Shown here in pieces: positions 1 through 11,327 of a stretch of DNA of 64,000 nt (position 1 is the stretch's first letter; each line of letters begins with the position of its first letter). The stretch comes from Malachius bipustulatus (Eukaryota > Arthropoda > Insecta > Coleoptera > Melyridae): positions 5,208,001 to 5,272,000 of the forward strand of contig OU342630.1 of NCBI GenBank assembly GCA_910589415.1, given 5' to 3'. Made by a program: the position numbers and the translations under genes. The notes under the pieces were generated by a model. The model had not been told where the DNA came from and did not search any database. It was given only the letters and a program-made list of their open reading frames with translations.

Positions 1-235
1 TTATTGATTTATTCATTTATTATTAATTAACACAATTACAAGAAGATGTTTACAGTATGAATGTTAAGACTAGACTAACTAGAGAGGATCTATTATGTAC
101 CTCGGTGCGCCAACTTGTAAACAGACACCTTGCAAAAATACGGAGAATACTCTGTGTGGAAACGCAGAGTAACCGTCGTTCCCATCATAGTCAGCATTTT
201 CTTATATGGGTATTCTGATGGGTGGTGAGATAATT
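1..235 (-). repeat. Element C 3' LTR (partial)
   Basis: Matches 25977-26211 without indels and with three substitutions. The first roughly 44 bases of the LTR lie before the window. The LTR starts (minus strand) at 235 with AATTATCTCACC, next to a polypurine tract, which fixes the orientation. The last codons of env run into it and stop at 202-204. Confidence 0.88.
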
Positions 236-433
236 CCTCCCCCCGAAGATTCAGCTATCGAGGGTTGCTGAGGTAGCTGAACGTCGACGGCAATTTGTGG
301 ATTTTTCCGGTGCCATCTTCCAGCTGATCGGTTGTAGATGAGGAAGAGTGTTGCTATAATTAATAATACGTATATAGCAATTGTCCAGCTGCTTGGGTTG
401 TGAGAAATGGAGAATTTTCTTAGTGGGATTGAT
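202..433 (-). pseudogene. env: Element C env, C-terminal fragment with transmembrane anchor
   Basis: Minus-strand frame ending at TAA 202-204. It encodes a hydrophobic segment of about 20 residues (IAIYVLLIIATLFLIYN) followed by a basic stretch (RSAGRWHRK) and a Pro/Gln/Ser-rich cytoplasmic tail, as expected for the membrane anchor of an errantivirus envelope protein. It is the continuation of the env frame at 22608-24090. When element A and one copy of the 4-bp duplication are discounted, the two parts are in the same frame. As in other errantiviruses, the end of env overlaps the start of the 3' LTR. Confidence 0.75.
236..246 (-). other. Element C polypurine tract
   Basis: On the minus strand this reads CGGGGGGAGG, directly upstream of the 3' LTR start at 235. 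This is the expected place for the plus-strand primer of reverse transcription. It overlaps the env coding frame. Confidence 0.7.
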
Positions 434-434
434 T

Positions 435-2086
435 TGTAGCTGCCGGCTAATTAGAAATAGCTCTCGGCTAATTAAAATTCAGTCGTTGTTGAAAAACAGT
501 TGCCGACTTACCTTCGTTAGGTCGAAGTACTGTTTAATGTCACCAAAATCTCACTCAGATTTCGTGGGACTGTAGTAACATTAGCTACGTAAAGCGGTAC
601 GGTTTAATTACCTCTAAGATAAAAGATAGTGGGATGCCAGATGGCCTTTTAGTTTTGAATAATAGATCTTAAGTAACCTGAACTATAAAGGCATCAAAAT
701 TCACACAGGTTTTGAGATGTTAATAATTTCTAACTACTGTATCTATCTACTGAATAAAAGAGTTGATTCTTTGATGAAAAGTATATTTATGAATTCTGTT
801 TACAAAATAATTAATTGAAATTCTATGATTATGAAATACTAATTAATTGGTCATGTAGTTAGTCGTAAAATATCTCATTTAACAGTTTAACTGATGAGAA
901 AATATAGATATCTATCTTTCCTTCACATAATAAGTGACAATTTCGTCTTAAGTATTACTTGAATAATAACTGTAATAATTGTATATCAGATATTTTAAAG
1001 TTATTATGATTATAAGCTTTAATTAATAAAACAACATCAATCTCTTGACGAGATAAGGTAATAAAAAGACATAAGACTCCTAAATGATTTCTCTGATATC
1101 ACTCTGAGCAACAAGGGTTATGTCACGCTTTGCTTACTGATACGACATTTTGTTTTCCTTGAAATGTCGTGCTGAGACTGGAGAAGCGGGGCCCTGGACG
1201 AAATCACAGGAGGGGAAGGCCGTGATCTCCCTCTGGGATGGCAGTAAGACAGGTGAACGGTCTCGTGTCTCGTAGATACACGTGCCGGGCACTGGTTAGC
1301 GGGGCCGCCCTTCGAGGTTAGATGGAACTCGAAAATATGGGGCTCCGGATGTTGGGGTCCAGTATTCAGGGGCAGGTAGCAGCAAAACCTTCAGATAATG
1401 AAAGCGATTCCTTCCATAAACGTGGATATCAAAGTGTAGAAGTAAGATGAGAATCAAGATGGCGTCAGTCAAGTAGATGAATTTCTACTGCGTAGATAGG
1501 TATTACTGGGAGATAAGGCAGTACCCCATTTTATAGGGTAGATAAAAAGAACTAGAACAATATATAAACTCTATTAGAGAAAGTTTTAGATCATTTGATC
1601 GCTTTACTTACCCAATATTAATATTGGTTCTTTAGATAAGAAAGAGGTAAGATAGGGGTGCGCTTCTCGCTTCGAGCACCGAGATTGGAAGATGGCCAAG
1701 CCTGTTCCGGTCTCGCGGAAGACAGACCTTTCGCGCAACTCAAAGAGACGTTAGTTAATCTTCCTAAACTACATCACAGAGACATCTATGTTTTCTGGTG
1801 ACACGAAACAGACGGAAAGTTAGTCGAAGATTGTCTCGAGATAAATTTCAGATCGTATTAAAAGGTAGGGATCATGAACTTGCCTAGTTTGGTTACTTTT
1901 ACCACTCGGCAACAGGTGGCGATGCGAGCTCGAAACTCATGTTTTAGGAACTTTTATTCCTTTTCATGTTTGAATTAAAAAGGGTGACTTGGTGAATGCC
2001 TTAATACCAAGGATTTAGATAATGAGGTCCCATTTAATAATTTTAAATGGAGCTAATCGAAAGAGAAAAACCATAACAACGTTACA
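435..2086 (-). repeat. Element A 3' LTR
   Basis: Starts TGTAGC at 435 on the plus strand and ends GTTACA at 2086. Near identical to 20955-22607. Differences I see are at about 447, 757, 1219, 1465, 1547 and a 1-nt indel near 1666. Short open frames inside are not conserved genes. Confidence 0.93.
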
Positions 2087-2097
2087 CACCTCTCTTT
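2087..2097 (-). other. Element A polypurine tract
   Basis: The minus strand reads AAAGAGAGGTG immediately before the 3' LTR. The same tract occurs next to the 3' LTR of element B (9009-9019), which supports a conserved role in plus-strand priming. Confidence 0.75.
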
Positions 2098-4532
2098 ACC
2101 GGGGTAAGGAAAGACGTAAGGATAAACCAACTAGAAAAAGCATCGGCGTATTTCAAGTTGTTACTATACCCGAAGAAGGGTATGTTTGCGGGACAACTAG
2201 GTGACGATAAGTTTAGAGAATATGATTCATAAATCACGTTCACAAATATTGTTGTGATCCTTTCGAGGAAATAAGATAACAATTCTGAACGAACAAATTG
2301 TCAACGACATCGTTGATCTGTTTCATTGAATGAATAAAATTTATCTTATATATGCTTACTAAGGTAACATGCAACTTTTCAAAGGGAATAGCGTTAGGTT
2401 TACTAAAATTACATGCAACTTAAATATTAAGCACTAGGTAATAATTATTCATAAGGTATAAAAATAAAATATTCATGCTTCATTGCAAAGGTAACAAAAT
2501 AAAAGATATGCTAGTAACGATAATAATAAGGTAATTAAGATAACTTTCTTAAACGGTAATTGTTCTCGCCGAACAATATCGAAAAACAAAGGAATAATTT
2601 CTAGATGACTAGATACGATGATACGATAAGGTATGGTTAGATAATATAAGATAAGATAGTTACGATAAGATAAGATTATACAACATGCTGATATAAAATT
2701 AGATCTCCTGAGGTGGGCACGGTTTCCTCTTTTGCCGTTAGATTGTGTTTCCTTGACCAATGACAACCCTGCATTCTGATTTGGAGCATGCACCGCCACT
2801 GAAACAGTGGGGACGCGGAAAAATCTGGAATGAGACTGTCGCGGTCAAGTAGCAGGTCTAACAAAGGAAAAGTGAAACACGATCCTCAAGGGGGTTGATG
2901 CTGTCCGAACTTGGGCATCAAAACATCTATGTACAGGGAAAGATAAATTTTTGGAGTCCACAAGGGTAATCCATGGGTAAGATTTTTCATCTTTGAACCA
3001 GTCAAATTTGACTATGTCGTCGTCTATGCGACTCCATAATAAATGGTTGAGAGAAAGGAAGTTTGCAGATAATCACTGCGTAGCTTATCAAATAGTGTAA
3101 TCGCAATAGTCACTTCGATAAATCATCCAATAATCGCACAGATAAACATTCGATAATCGCACAGAGAAAACATCAATAATCGCCTGGATTATTAGATAAA
3201 CGTTAAGGTAACGGTAAGATAAATCATCACTCGGTAAGATAAGAAAAATGGAACAACCATATTCATCGTTAAGGTAGGGGACATTCGATATCCGTGTTCA
3301 GATTTATTTATGTTAACACCGAATATCTAAAGTCATCTTTGCAAATTCAACACTAGAATTCACATAGATTTTTATTTTCCATTTTGGAAAATATTCGCAG
3401 AGAAGATAAGTATTAGCTACCATTCTATTATGGTACTAATAAGTATAGATAAGGTGAGGTAAAATAATTCCTTTTCTTTGAAAAGAAATTAAAGATAAGA
3501 AAGGCACGAAGCTTTGACTAAAGCTTACGCCTGTCATTTTTCAAGAAGAAAATTGCTAAATCAATTTTCGCTTCCTTGAACGATAGATAAGATAAGGTAA
3601 AGATATTCTGTTGTCTTCCGTTGATGCAACAGAGGGATTTTTCACTTTAGCCATGCAGGGCGGAAAATCTTTAAAGCACCCGTCTTTGGAAAGATGGTAG
3701 ATAAGATAAAGGAATCTGCTGTCGTCTGATTGGACAAGCAGAGCAGTTTTCTCTTTAGCACGTAGCAGGGCGGAAACTGTCAGGAAAGCACCCTTCTCAA
3801 CAGAGATGGTGGGTAAGATAAAGATAATCTGCTGTCTTTTGTTTGGACAAACAGGGCAGTTTTCACTTTAGCCTACAGCAGGGCGGAAACTGTCGGAAAG
3901 CACCCGTCTCAACAGAGATGGTGGGTAAGATAAAGATAACCTGCTGTCTTTTGTTTGGACAAACAGGGCAGTTTTCACTTTAGCCTACAGCAGGGCGGAA
4001 ACTGTCGGAAAGCACCCGTCTAAAACTAGACGGTAGATAAGATAAAGGTAAGAGATAAGATAAGGTAGATACAACGGCTAGATAGCGTTTTCTTTAGTTC
4101 ACTGAACATAAGAAAATTTAAGATGTAACATTAGACCTGTAAACGTTAGTCAGACAAGATAGACGAATAGTTACTTTTCAAGATAAAGATTCAGATAACT
4201 CGAAAGATATGGGTTCTCAAAAATTTGAGCGATAATATAGAATGAGAGCCTGAGGATAGCAGATACCGATCCCAAAATTAGCAACACTTACACTTAGCGC
4301 TACATTCACACTACTAGTTTCGAGATCCTTGAGAAACGCTTTGAAAGAGAAACGCAGAAAGACGGTATTCATTCTACATACATTCTTCATTCATTCTAAG
4401 ATACAACAAGAAACGGAGCTTTCTCAATTCTCGTATTGCTAGGCCTCATTTTCTAAACGAATTTTTGTCAAATACAAAAAGAAGATAAAGGTAGGCAGGA
4501 AAATAAAATTAAAGAGAAGATATCGCAAAGGA
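2098..4532 (-). other. Element A hairpin-rich noncoding region between pol and PPT
   Basis: About 2.4 kb with no recognisable env or other gene. It is dense in AGATAA/GATAAG strings and in self-complementary segments, for example ATTTTCC...GGAAAAT (about 3379-3395), TACCAT...ATGGTA (about 3418-3433) and AAGCTTT...AAAGCTT (about 3510-3527). The same layout exists in element B (9020-11327). A hydrophobic open frame at 2473-2799 has a counterpart in B but begins at GTG rather than ATG and differs by replacement changes and a 6-nt indel, so I do not call it a gene. Confidence 0.7.
3605..4033 (-). repeat. Tandem structured repeats, four units of about 113 bp (element A)
   Basis: Units begin near 3605, 3713, 3827 and 3939, separated by GATAAGATAA-like linkers. 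Each has three inverted-repeat stems. The first is CTGTTG/CAACAG in unit 1 and CTGCTGTC/GACA-GCAG in unit 2. The second is GATTTT/AAAATC in unit 1 and CAGTTT/AAACTG in units 2-4. The third is CCGTCTT/AAGATGG, CCGTCTC/GAGATGG or CCGTCTA/TAGACGG. Between the arms of the second stem lies a conserved core with CACTTTAGC and GCAGGGCGG. Stems change on both sides, which suggests selection for structure. The function is unknown. Confidence 0.75.
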
Positions 4533-7384
4533 CTATTCGTCGCATTTCGGCGGATCTTCGCCTCGATATGCCTTCAAATCTTTAGAATGCCAGCGACCTA
4601 GGGGATTGCCATCTTGGTCTTGTAATTCGTACACTAATTTAGACACTACTTTAGATATCCGACATAGTACGAATTTTGGGGCCAATTTAGCAGCAAAATT
4701 CTTTGCGGCATTCGAAAGTGGGTAGGTATGTTTCCAGACGAGGTCACCCTCGGTGAAAACATCGGGGCGTTTACGTAAGTCGTAATGTTTCTTACTTACT
4801 TCGTAAGCTTTCTTAAGCCAATCACGTATATCGCTGAAGATAGGAGGTAATTTAGATATGTCTTGTTCTCGATGAACATAAGACAGATCATCAGGTAATT
4901 CTAGATAATTATCTGAGACTGGACCGTAAAAGGTTCCGTCTACAGGGACATTTCTAGCGAAGAGTAGGAAAGCTGGAGCGTGTTTAGTAACTTCGCTCAC
5001 TGATAAGTTAATTGCTTGTGCAATTTTATAAACATTTTTATCCCAATCTTTATGATTGTCACTGATGTAAGATGAGATGGCTGTAAGGATGGTACGATTC
5101 GTTCTCTCGGTCGGATTCACCTGAGATAGATGCCTGGCGCTATACCACAAATTAACTTCGTAGTTTTTTAGCAAATTAGTAAATAGACTGCTTTTAAAAA
5201 TTTGAGCGTTGTCACAAAGCAGAATTTGGGGCACACCGAAAATTAAGAACACTTGGTTCTCAAGAAATTTTGTGACGGCAGCTGCTGTAGCATTAGGCAT
5301 TGGTTTAACCAAAACGAACTTCGAAAACCAATCTGTGACGACTAAAAGTTGGGTGTTTCTAGCCTTGGATCGAGGGAAAGGTCCCATGAAGTCAATAGAG
5401 AGACATTGAAAGGGAAAATTGATTTTCTTATAATTACCCATGAGTCCTACGCGAGCATTGTTTGGGGCTTTGTGTGAACCACAAACCTGGCAGTTTCTCA
5501 CGTACTTTTTAACTGAGATAATCATCTTGGGCCAATAATAAACTTCAGATATTCTCGCCAAAGTTTTACTTACTCCAAAATGCGCAGAAGTTGGAGGGTC
5601 ATGAAATTGGGCAATTATTTCCTCCCGGTTAGGAGTAGGGACAACAATTTTCCAATCAGATAGGTTAGATACGACTTCCACTCGAGGCTTAACATGTTTA
5701 TAAAGAATATTATCTTTGACGGTAAAGTCAGGGTATTTCTCAGGAAACTCGGTAACTTTTGAGACCACGTCTTTATACCAATCATCAGGCACAAAGTTTT
5801 GGAGAGAGATAGAAGAAATAGAACGGGAAAGATAGTCTGCAGGGACATTGCAAGTGCCTTTTCGATGTTTAATGTCGAAATCAAACTGGCTGAGGCGTAA
5901 ACACCATCTAGCTACACGACCCATAGGATCTTTTAACGTGCGAAGCCAAAGAAGAGGCGCATGATTGGTATAAACTGTAAAATTTGCACCTTCGACATAA
6001 GGGGAAAATATTCTATACCAAAGAGGACACCTAAACATTCTCTTTCGGTAACGGTGTATTTCTTCTCGGCTTTCGAAAGCATTCGACTAGCAAAAGCAAT
6101 GGGGTGTTCAAAATCTCCCTCCACTTGAAAGAGTACCGCACCTAACCCGAAATCACTTGCATCCGTCTGTATGCAAAAGGGCTTCGAGAAATCTGGGCTA
6201 GCTAGAACGGGAGCTGTAGTTAGTCGTTCTTTGAGAAGTTTAAAAGCTTGATCAGCTTCTGAGTTCCAGGTTATTGATTGTCCCTTTTTTCGGTTATGCA
6301 GCAGAGCTGAGATAGGAGCACTGATGGTCGAAAAATCCTTTATGAAACGCCTATAATATTGTAAAATACCTAAGACGTGTCTTACTCCAGTGGTGATATG
6401 AGGAACAGGGGACTCAATAACTGATTTAACTTTCTCTTCACTAACTCGCAATCCGTTTCTATCGATAATAAAACCCAAAAAGGAGAGAGAATCTCGACAG
6501 AAGTGACATTTGTCGAAGTTGACGGTAAGATTAGCGTCTTTTAAACGCTCGTATACTTCCCTTAAAATTTCCAGGTGTTTCTCGAAACTATTGGTGGCGA
6601 TAATTATATCGTCAAGATAAACGAAAACAAATGGCTCCAAAGCTGGACCAAAAATTGTGTCCATAAGTCGTTGTTGGGTTTGAGCACTGTTTCTCACTCC
6701 GAAAGGCATTCGTCGGAATTGGAATAAACCTCTCCCGGGAACTACAAAAGCGGTCTTTGGGCGGGATTCTTCGTCCAAAGGAACTTGAAAGAAAGCCTGC
6801 TTTAAATCGATGGAGGTAAGGTAATTAGCGTCTTTGAGCTTGCTCAAGATAGTATCGATTCTAGGCAGGGGATATGAGTCATGTGTGGTGATCTCGTTTA
6901 GTTTTCGACCATCAAAACACATACGGTATGTTTTGTCTTTCTTGCGGACCAAAAGAACAGGGGACACCCAAGGAGAATTACTTTTTTCGACTATTTCCAA
7001 CTTAAGTAATTTATCTACCTCTTCATTCAGATATTGTTGAAGGATTGGAGATAAGGGATATTGTCTCTGTCTAAAAGGCTTAGCGTCTTTTGTTTCTATG
7101 GAATGGCATAGCACATTGGTTTCGGGGAGTATATCAACACGGGCCAAACTTTTGAATTTGTCTATCGTCGATTCCAGTCTAGACAGGTCGGTAGGAGGTA
7201 AACAAGAGATATCCTGAATCTTATTGATAGCGCAAACCTTAAGTTCATTAAGTAAGATAGAAGATAATGAAGACGAAGGATCACCGGGATGAACTTCGAA
7301 AGATTCATTTACGAAATTAATCATCATGTTGAAAATACGAGCTACGTCTATTCCCAAGATAATCTGTGGTGAGATGGAAGATAC
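4533..7384 (-). pseudogene. pol: Element A pol, RT-RNase H-integrase portion
   Basis: Continuation of the A pol frame after the B insertion. Frame 1 (about 7384 to 5933) holds the end of protease, the RT with YLDD active site and most of RNase H (TDAS). Frame 2 (6038 to 4533) holds the end of RNase H, the integrase HHCC zinc domain, the D-D-E core and a C-terminal tail ending in GEDPPKCDE. Compared with intact B, one C is lost near 6003, which shifts the frame inside RNase H. Otherwise it is collinear and close to B. The break makes this copy unable to produce a complete pol. Confidence 0.88.
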
Positions 7385-9008
7385 TGCTGCGCTCGGGCTA
7401 ATTAGATTAGGCTCTGGGCCAATTAAAATGATTCTTGGCCAATTAAAATTCGATCGTTGTTGAAATAATTGCCGACTTACCTTCGTTGGGCCGAAGTATT
7501 AATTGATGCACCAAAATCTCACCCAGATTTCGTGCGACTGTGGTAACATCAGCAGCATAAAGCGGTACGGTTTAATTTCCTCTAAGATAAAAGATAGTGG
7601 GATGCCAGTGCCTTATGATTTTTGAATAATTGATCTAAAGTAACCTGAACTATAAAGGCATCAAAATTCACTCAGGTTATGAGATGTTAACTATTTCTAA
7701 CTACTGTAGTATCTACCTACTGAATAATAAAGTTGATCTTTTAATGAAAAGTATATTTATGAATTCTGTTTACAAAATAACTTATTGAAATTCTATGGTT
7801 ATGAAATTACTAATTAATTGATCATGAAGTTAATTGCAAAATATCTCATTTAACAGTTTAACTGGTAGAGAAAATAATAGATCTATTTTTCCTTCACATA
7901 AAAAGTGACAAATTCATTTCAAGCATTACTTGAATAATAATGGTAATAATTGTATATCAGGTATTTCATAGTTATTATTAATATAAGTTTTAATTAATAA
8001 AACCTCAATCTCGCGACGAGATAAGGCAATAGAACGACACAAAATTCCTAACAGATTTCTCTGATATCACTCTGAGCAATAAAAGGTTATGTCACACTTT
8101 GCTTACTGATACGACATTTGCCTTCCTTGGAATGTCGTGCCGAGACTGGAGAGCGGGGCCCTGGACGAAATCTCAGGATAAGAGACCGTGGTCTCCCTCT
8201 GGGGTGGCAGAAAGACTGGTGGATGGGGTCGTGTCCCGTGGGAACACGTGCCTAGCACTGGTGGCGTGGTCGTCCTTCGAGGTTAGATGAAACTCGAAAA
8301 TATGGGGCTACGAATGATGAGATCCAGTATTCATGGGCAGATAGTAGCAAAACCTTCAGATAATGTAAGGGATTCCTTCCATAAAAGCGGATATTCAGAT
8401 GTAGAGATGGTGGAAACCAATATGGCGTCCGTGAAGACAGGTGGGGTTCTACTCCGTAGATAGGTTTTCCGACGAGATAAGATAGTGCCCCAATTGATAG
8501 GGTAGGTAGAAAGAACTATAACAATATATAAACTCTATTAGAGAAAGTTTCAGATAGTTTGAACAATTTACTTACCCTATTTATATAGGTTCTTTTAGAT
8601 AAAGAGAAAAGGTAGGGGTGCGACTGGTCGCTTCAAGCACCGAGATTGGAAGATGGCCGAGCCTGTTCCAGACTCGCGAAAAGGACCAATCCTTTTGCGC
8701 AACTCAAAAGGGTGTTAGTTCATCTTCCTAAACTACATCACAGCGACATCTGTGTTTCTAGTTAATCGAAAAGGAAGATTGTAAGAGAAAGAAGTTACAG
8801 ATTGTACTACAAGGTAGGGATCTTGAACTTGCCTAGTTTAGTTAGTTTTACCACTCGGCAACAGGTGGCGATGTTGGATCGAAATTCATGTTTCAATCAA
8901 ATAAAGTGGCTAGGCGGACACCTTTATAGTAGGGATTTAGACAATGATATCTTATTTAATAATATTAAATGAAGCTAATTAAAGAATAAAACCTTTAACG
9001 ACGTTACA
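7385..9008 (-). repeat. Element B 3' LTR
   Basis: Starts TGCTGCG at 7385 and ends GTTACA at 9008 on the plus strand. Same length and, in the lines compared, same sequence as 16757-18380. Clearly related to the A LTR but distinct, including at the left end (GCTCGGGC against the A version). Confidence 0.95.
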
Positions 9009-9019
9009 CACCTCTCTTT
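9009..9019 (-). other. Element B polypurine tract
   Basis: Minus strand AAAGAGAGGTG abutting the 3' LTR, identical to the tract in element A. Confidence 0.75.
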
Positions 9020-11327
9020 ACCGGGGTAAGGAAAGACGTAAGGATAAACCAACTAGAAAAAGCATCGGCGTATTTCAAGTTGTTACTATACCCGAAGAAG
9101 GGTATGTTTGCGGGACAACTAGGTGACGATAAGCTTAGAGAATATGATTCAGAAATCACGTTCATAAATAACATGAACCTTTCGAGGAAATAAGATAACA
9201 ACTCTGAACGAACAAATTGTCAACGACCTCGTTGATCTGTTTCATTGAATGAATAAAATTTCTCTTATATATGCTTACTAAGGTAACATGCAACTTTCAA
9301 AGGGAATAGCGTTAGGTTTACTAAAATTACATGCAACTTAAATATTAAGCACTAGGTAATAATTATTCATAAGGTATAAAAATAAAATATTCATGCTTCA
9401 TTGCAAAGGCAATAAAATAAAAGATATGCTAGTAACGGTAGTAATAAGATAATTAAGATAACTTTCTTAAATGGTAATTGTTCTCGCCGAACAATGTCGA
9501 TAAACATAGGAATAATTTCTAGATAACTAGATATGAAGATACGATAAGATATGGTTAGATAATATAAGATAAGATAGATACAATAAGATAAGATACATAC
9601 TAAGATAAAATTAGATCTCCTGAGGTGGGCACGGTTTCCTCCTTTACCGTTAGATGGTGTTTCCTGGACCAATGACAACCCTGCATTCTGATTTGGAGCA
9701 TGCACCGCCACTGAAACAGTGGGGGCGCGGAAAAATCTAGAATGAGACTGTCGCGGTCAAGTAGCAAGTCTAACAAAGGAAAAGTGAAACACGATCCTCA
9801 AGGGGGTTGATGCTGTCCAAACTTGGGCATCAAAACATCTTTGTACAGGGAAAGATAAGTTTTAGAGTCCACAAGGGTAATCCATGAGTAAGATTTTTCA
9901 TCTTTGAATCAGTCAAAACTTGACTATGTCGTCGTCTATGCGACTCCATAATAAGTGGTTAAGAGAAAGGAAGTTTGCAGATAATCACTGCGTAGCTTAT
10001 CAAATAGCGTAATTGCAATAATCACTTCGATAAAACATCCAATAATCGCATAGATAAACATTCGATAATCGCACAGAGAAAACATCAATAATCGCCTGGA
10101 TTATTAGATAAACATTAAGGTAACGGTAAGATAATTTATCTCACTCGGTAAGATAAGAAAAATGGAACAACCATTTTCATCGCTAAGGTAGGGGACATTC
10201 AATATCCGTGTTCAAATTCATTTGTGTTAACACCGAATATCTCAAGTCATCTTTGCAAATTCAACACTAGAATTCACATAGATTTTTATTTTCCATTTTG
10301 GAAAATATTCGCAGAGAAGATAAGTATTAGCTACCATTCTATTATGGTACTAATAGCTATAGATAAGATAAGATAGGTAATTCCTTTTCTTTGAAAAGAA
10401 ATTAAAGATAAGAAAGGCACGAAGCTTTGACTAAAGCTTACGCCTGTCATTGTTATCAAGAAGAAAATTTGCTAATTCAATTTTCGTTTTCTTGAAAGAT
10501 AGGTAAGACAAGGTAGAGATATTCTGTTGTCTTCCGTTGAGACAACAGAGGGATTTTTCACTTTAGCCATGCAGGGCGGAAAATCTTAAAGCACCCAATC
10601 TTGGAAAGATGGTAGATAAGATAAAAGAGATCTGCTGTCGTCTGATTTGACAAGCAGAGCAGTTTTCACTTTAGCACATAGCAGGGCGGAAACTGTCGGG
10701 AAAGCACCCGTACTTAGAAAGATGGTGGGTAAGATAAAGATAACCTGTTGTCTTTTGTTTGGACAAACAGGGCAGTTTTCACTTTAGCACGTAGCAGGGC
10801 GGAAACTGTCGGGAAAGCACCCGTCTAAAACTAGACGGTAGATAAGATAAAGGTAAAAGATAAGATAAGGTAGATACAACGGCAAGATAACGTTTTCTTT
10901 AGTTCACTGAACATAAGAAAAGTTAAAAGATAACATTAGACCTGTAAACGTGGTCAGACAAGATAGGTGAATAGTTACCTTTCAAGGTAATGATTCAGAT
11001 AACCAGAAAGATATGGGTTCTCAAAATTTGAGCGATAAAATAAAATGAGAGCCTGAGGATAGCAAATACCGATCCCAAAATTAGCAACATTTATACTTTG
11101 AGATCTCACATTCACACAACTAATTTCAAGATCCTTGAGAAACGCTTTGAAAGATACGGTTTTCATTCTGCATACATTCTTCATTCATTCTAAGATACAA
11201 CTAGAAACGGAGCTTTCTCAATTTTCGTATTGCTAGGCCTCATTTTCTAAAGGGATTTTTGTCAAATACAAAAAGAGAGATAAAGATAGGTATGGAAATA
11301 AAGTTAAAGAGAAGATATTATAAGGAA
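9020..11327 (-). other. Element B noncoding region between pol and PPT
   Basis: About 2.3 kb, collinear with 2098-4532 of element A, with the same GATA-like strings and hairpins. No env homology seen. A GTG-started hydrophobic frame at 9391-9711 is the counterpart of the one in A. Confidence 0.7.
10520..10838 (-). repeat. Tandem structured repeats, three units (element B)
   Basis: Counterpart of 3605-4033 with one unit fewer. Unit 1 has a perfect 8-bp first stem, CTGTTGTC/GACAACAG, where element A has only CTGTTG/CAACAG. The last unit keeps CCGTCTA/TAGACGG. The change of copy number with retained stems indicates a living repeat structure within this family. Confidence 0.7.

Noticed and set aside
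2082..2282. 66-codon frame also found at 9004-9201
   Set aside because: Spans the LTR/PPT boundary on the minus strand. Its conservation follows from shared noncoding sequence of A and B.
2473..2799. Hydrophobic frame shared by A (2473-2799) and B (9391-9711) as an env-like gene
   Set aside because: No ATG (starts GTG), replacement changes prevail, a 6-nt indel is present, and no signal peptide, furin site or fusion peptide.
3605..4033. CRISPR-like repeat array
   Set aside because: Direct tandem units of about 113 bp without spacers, inside a eukaryotic retrotransposon.
8099..8290. 63-codon frame repeated exactly at 17471-17662
   Set aside because: Lies within the B LTR. The identity is due to the LTR pair.
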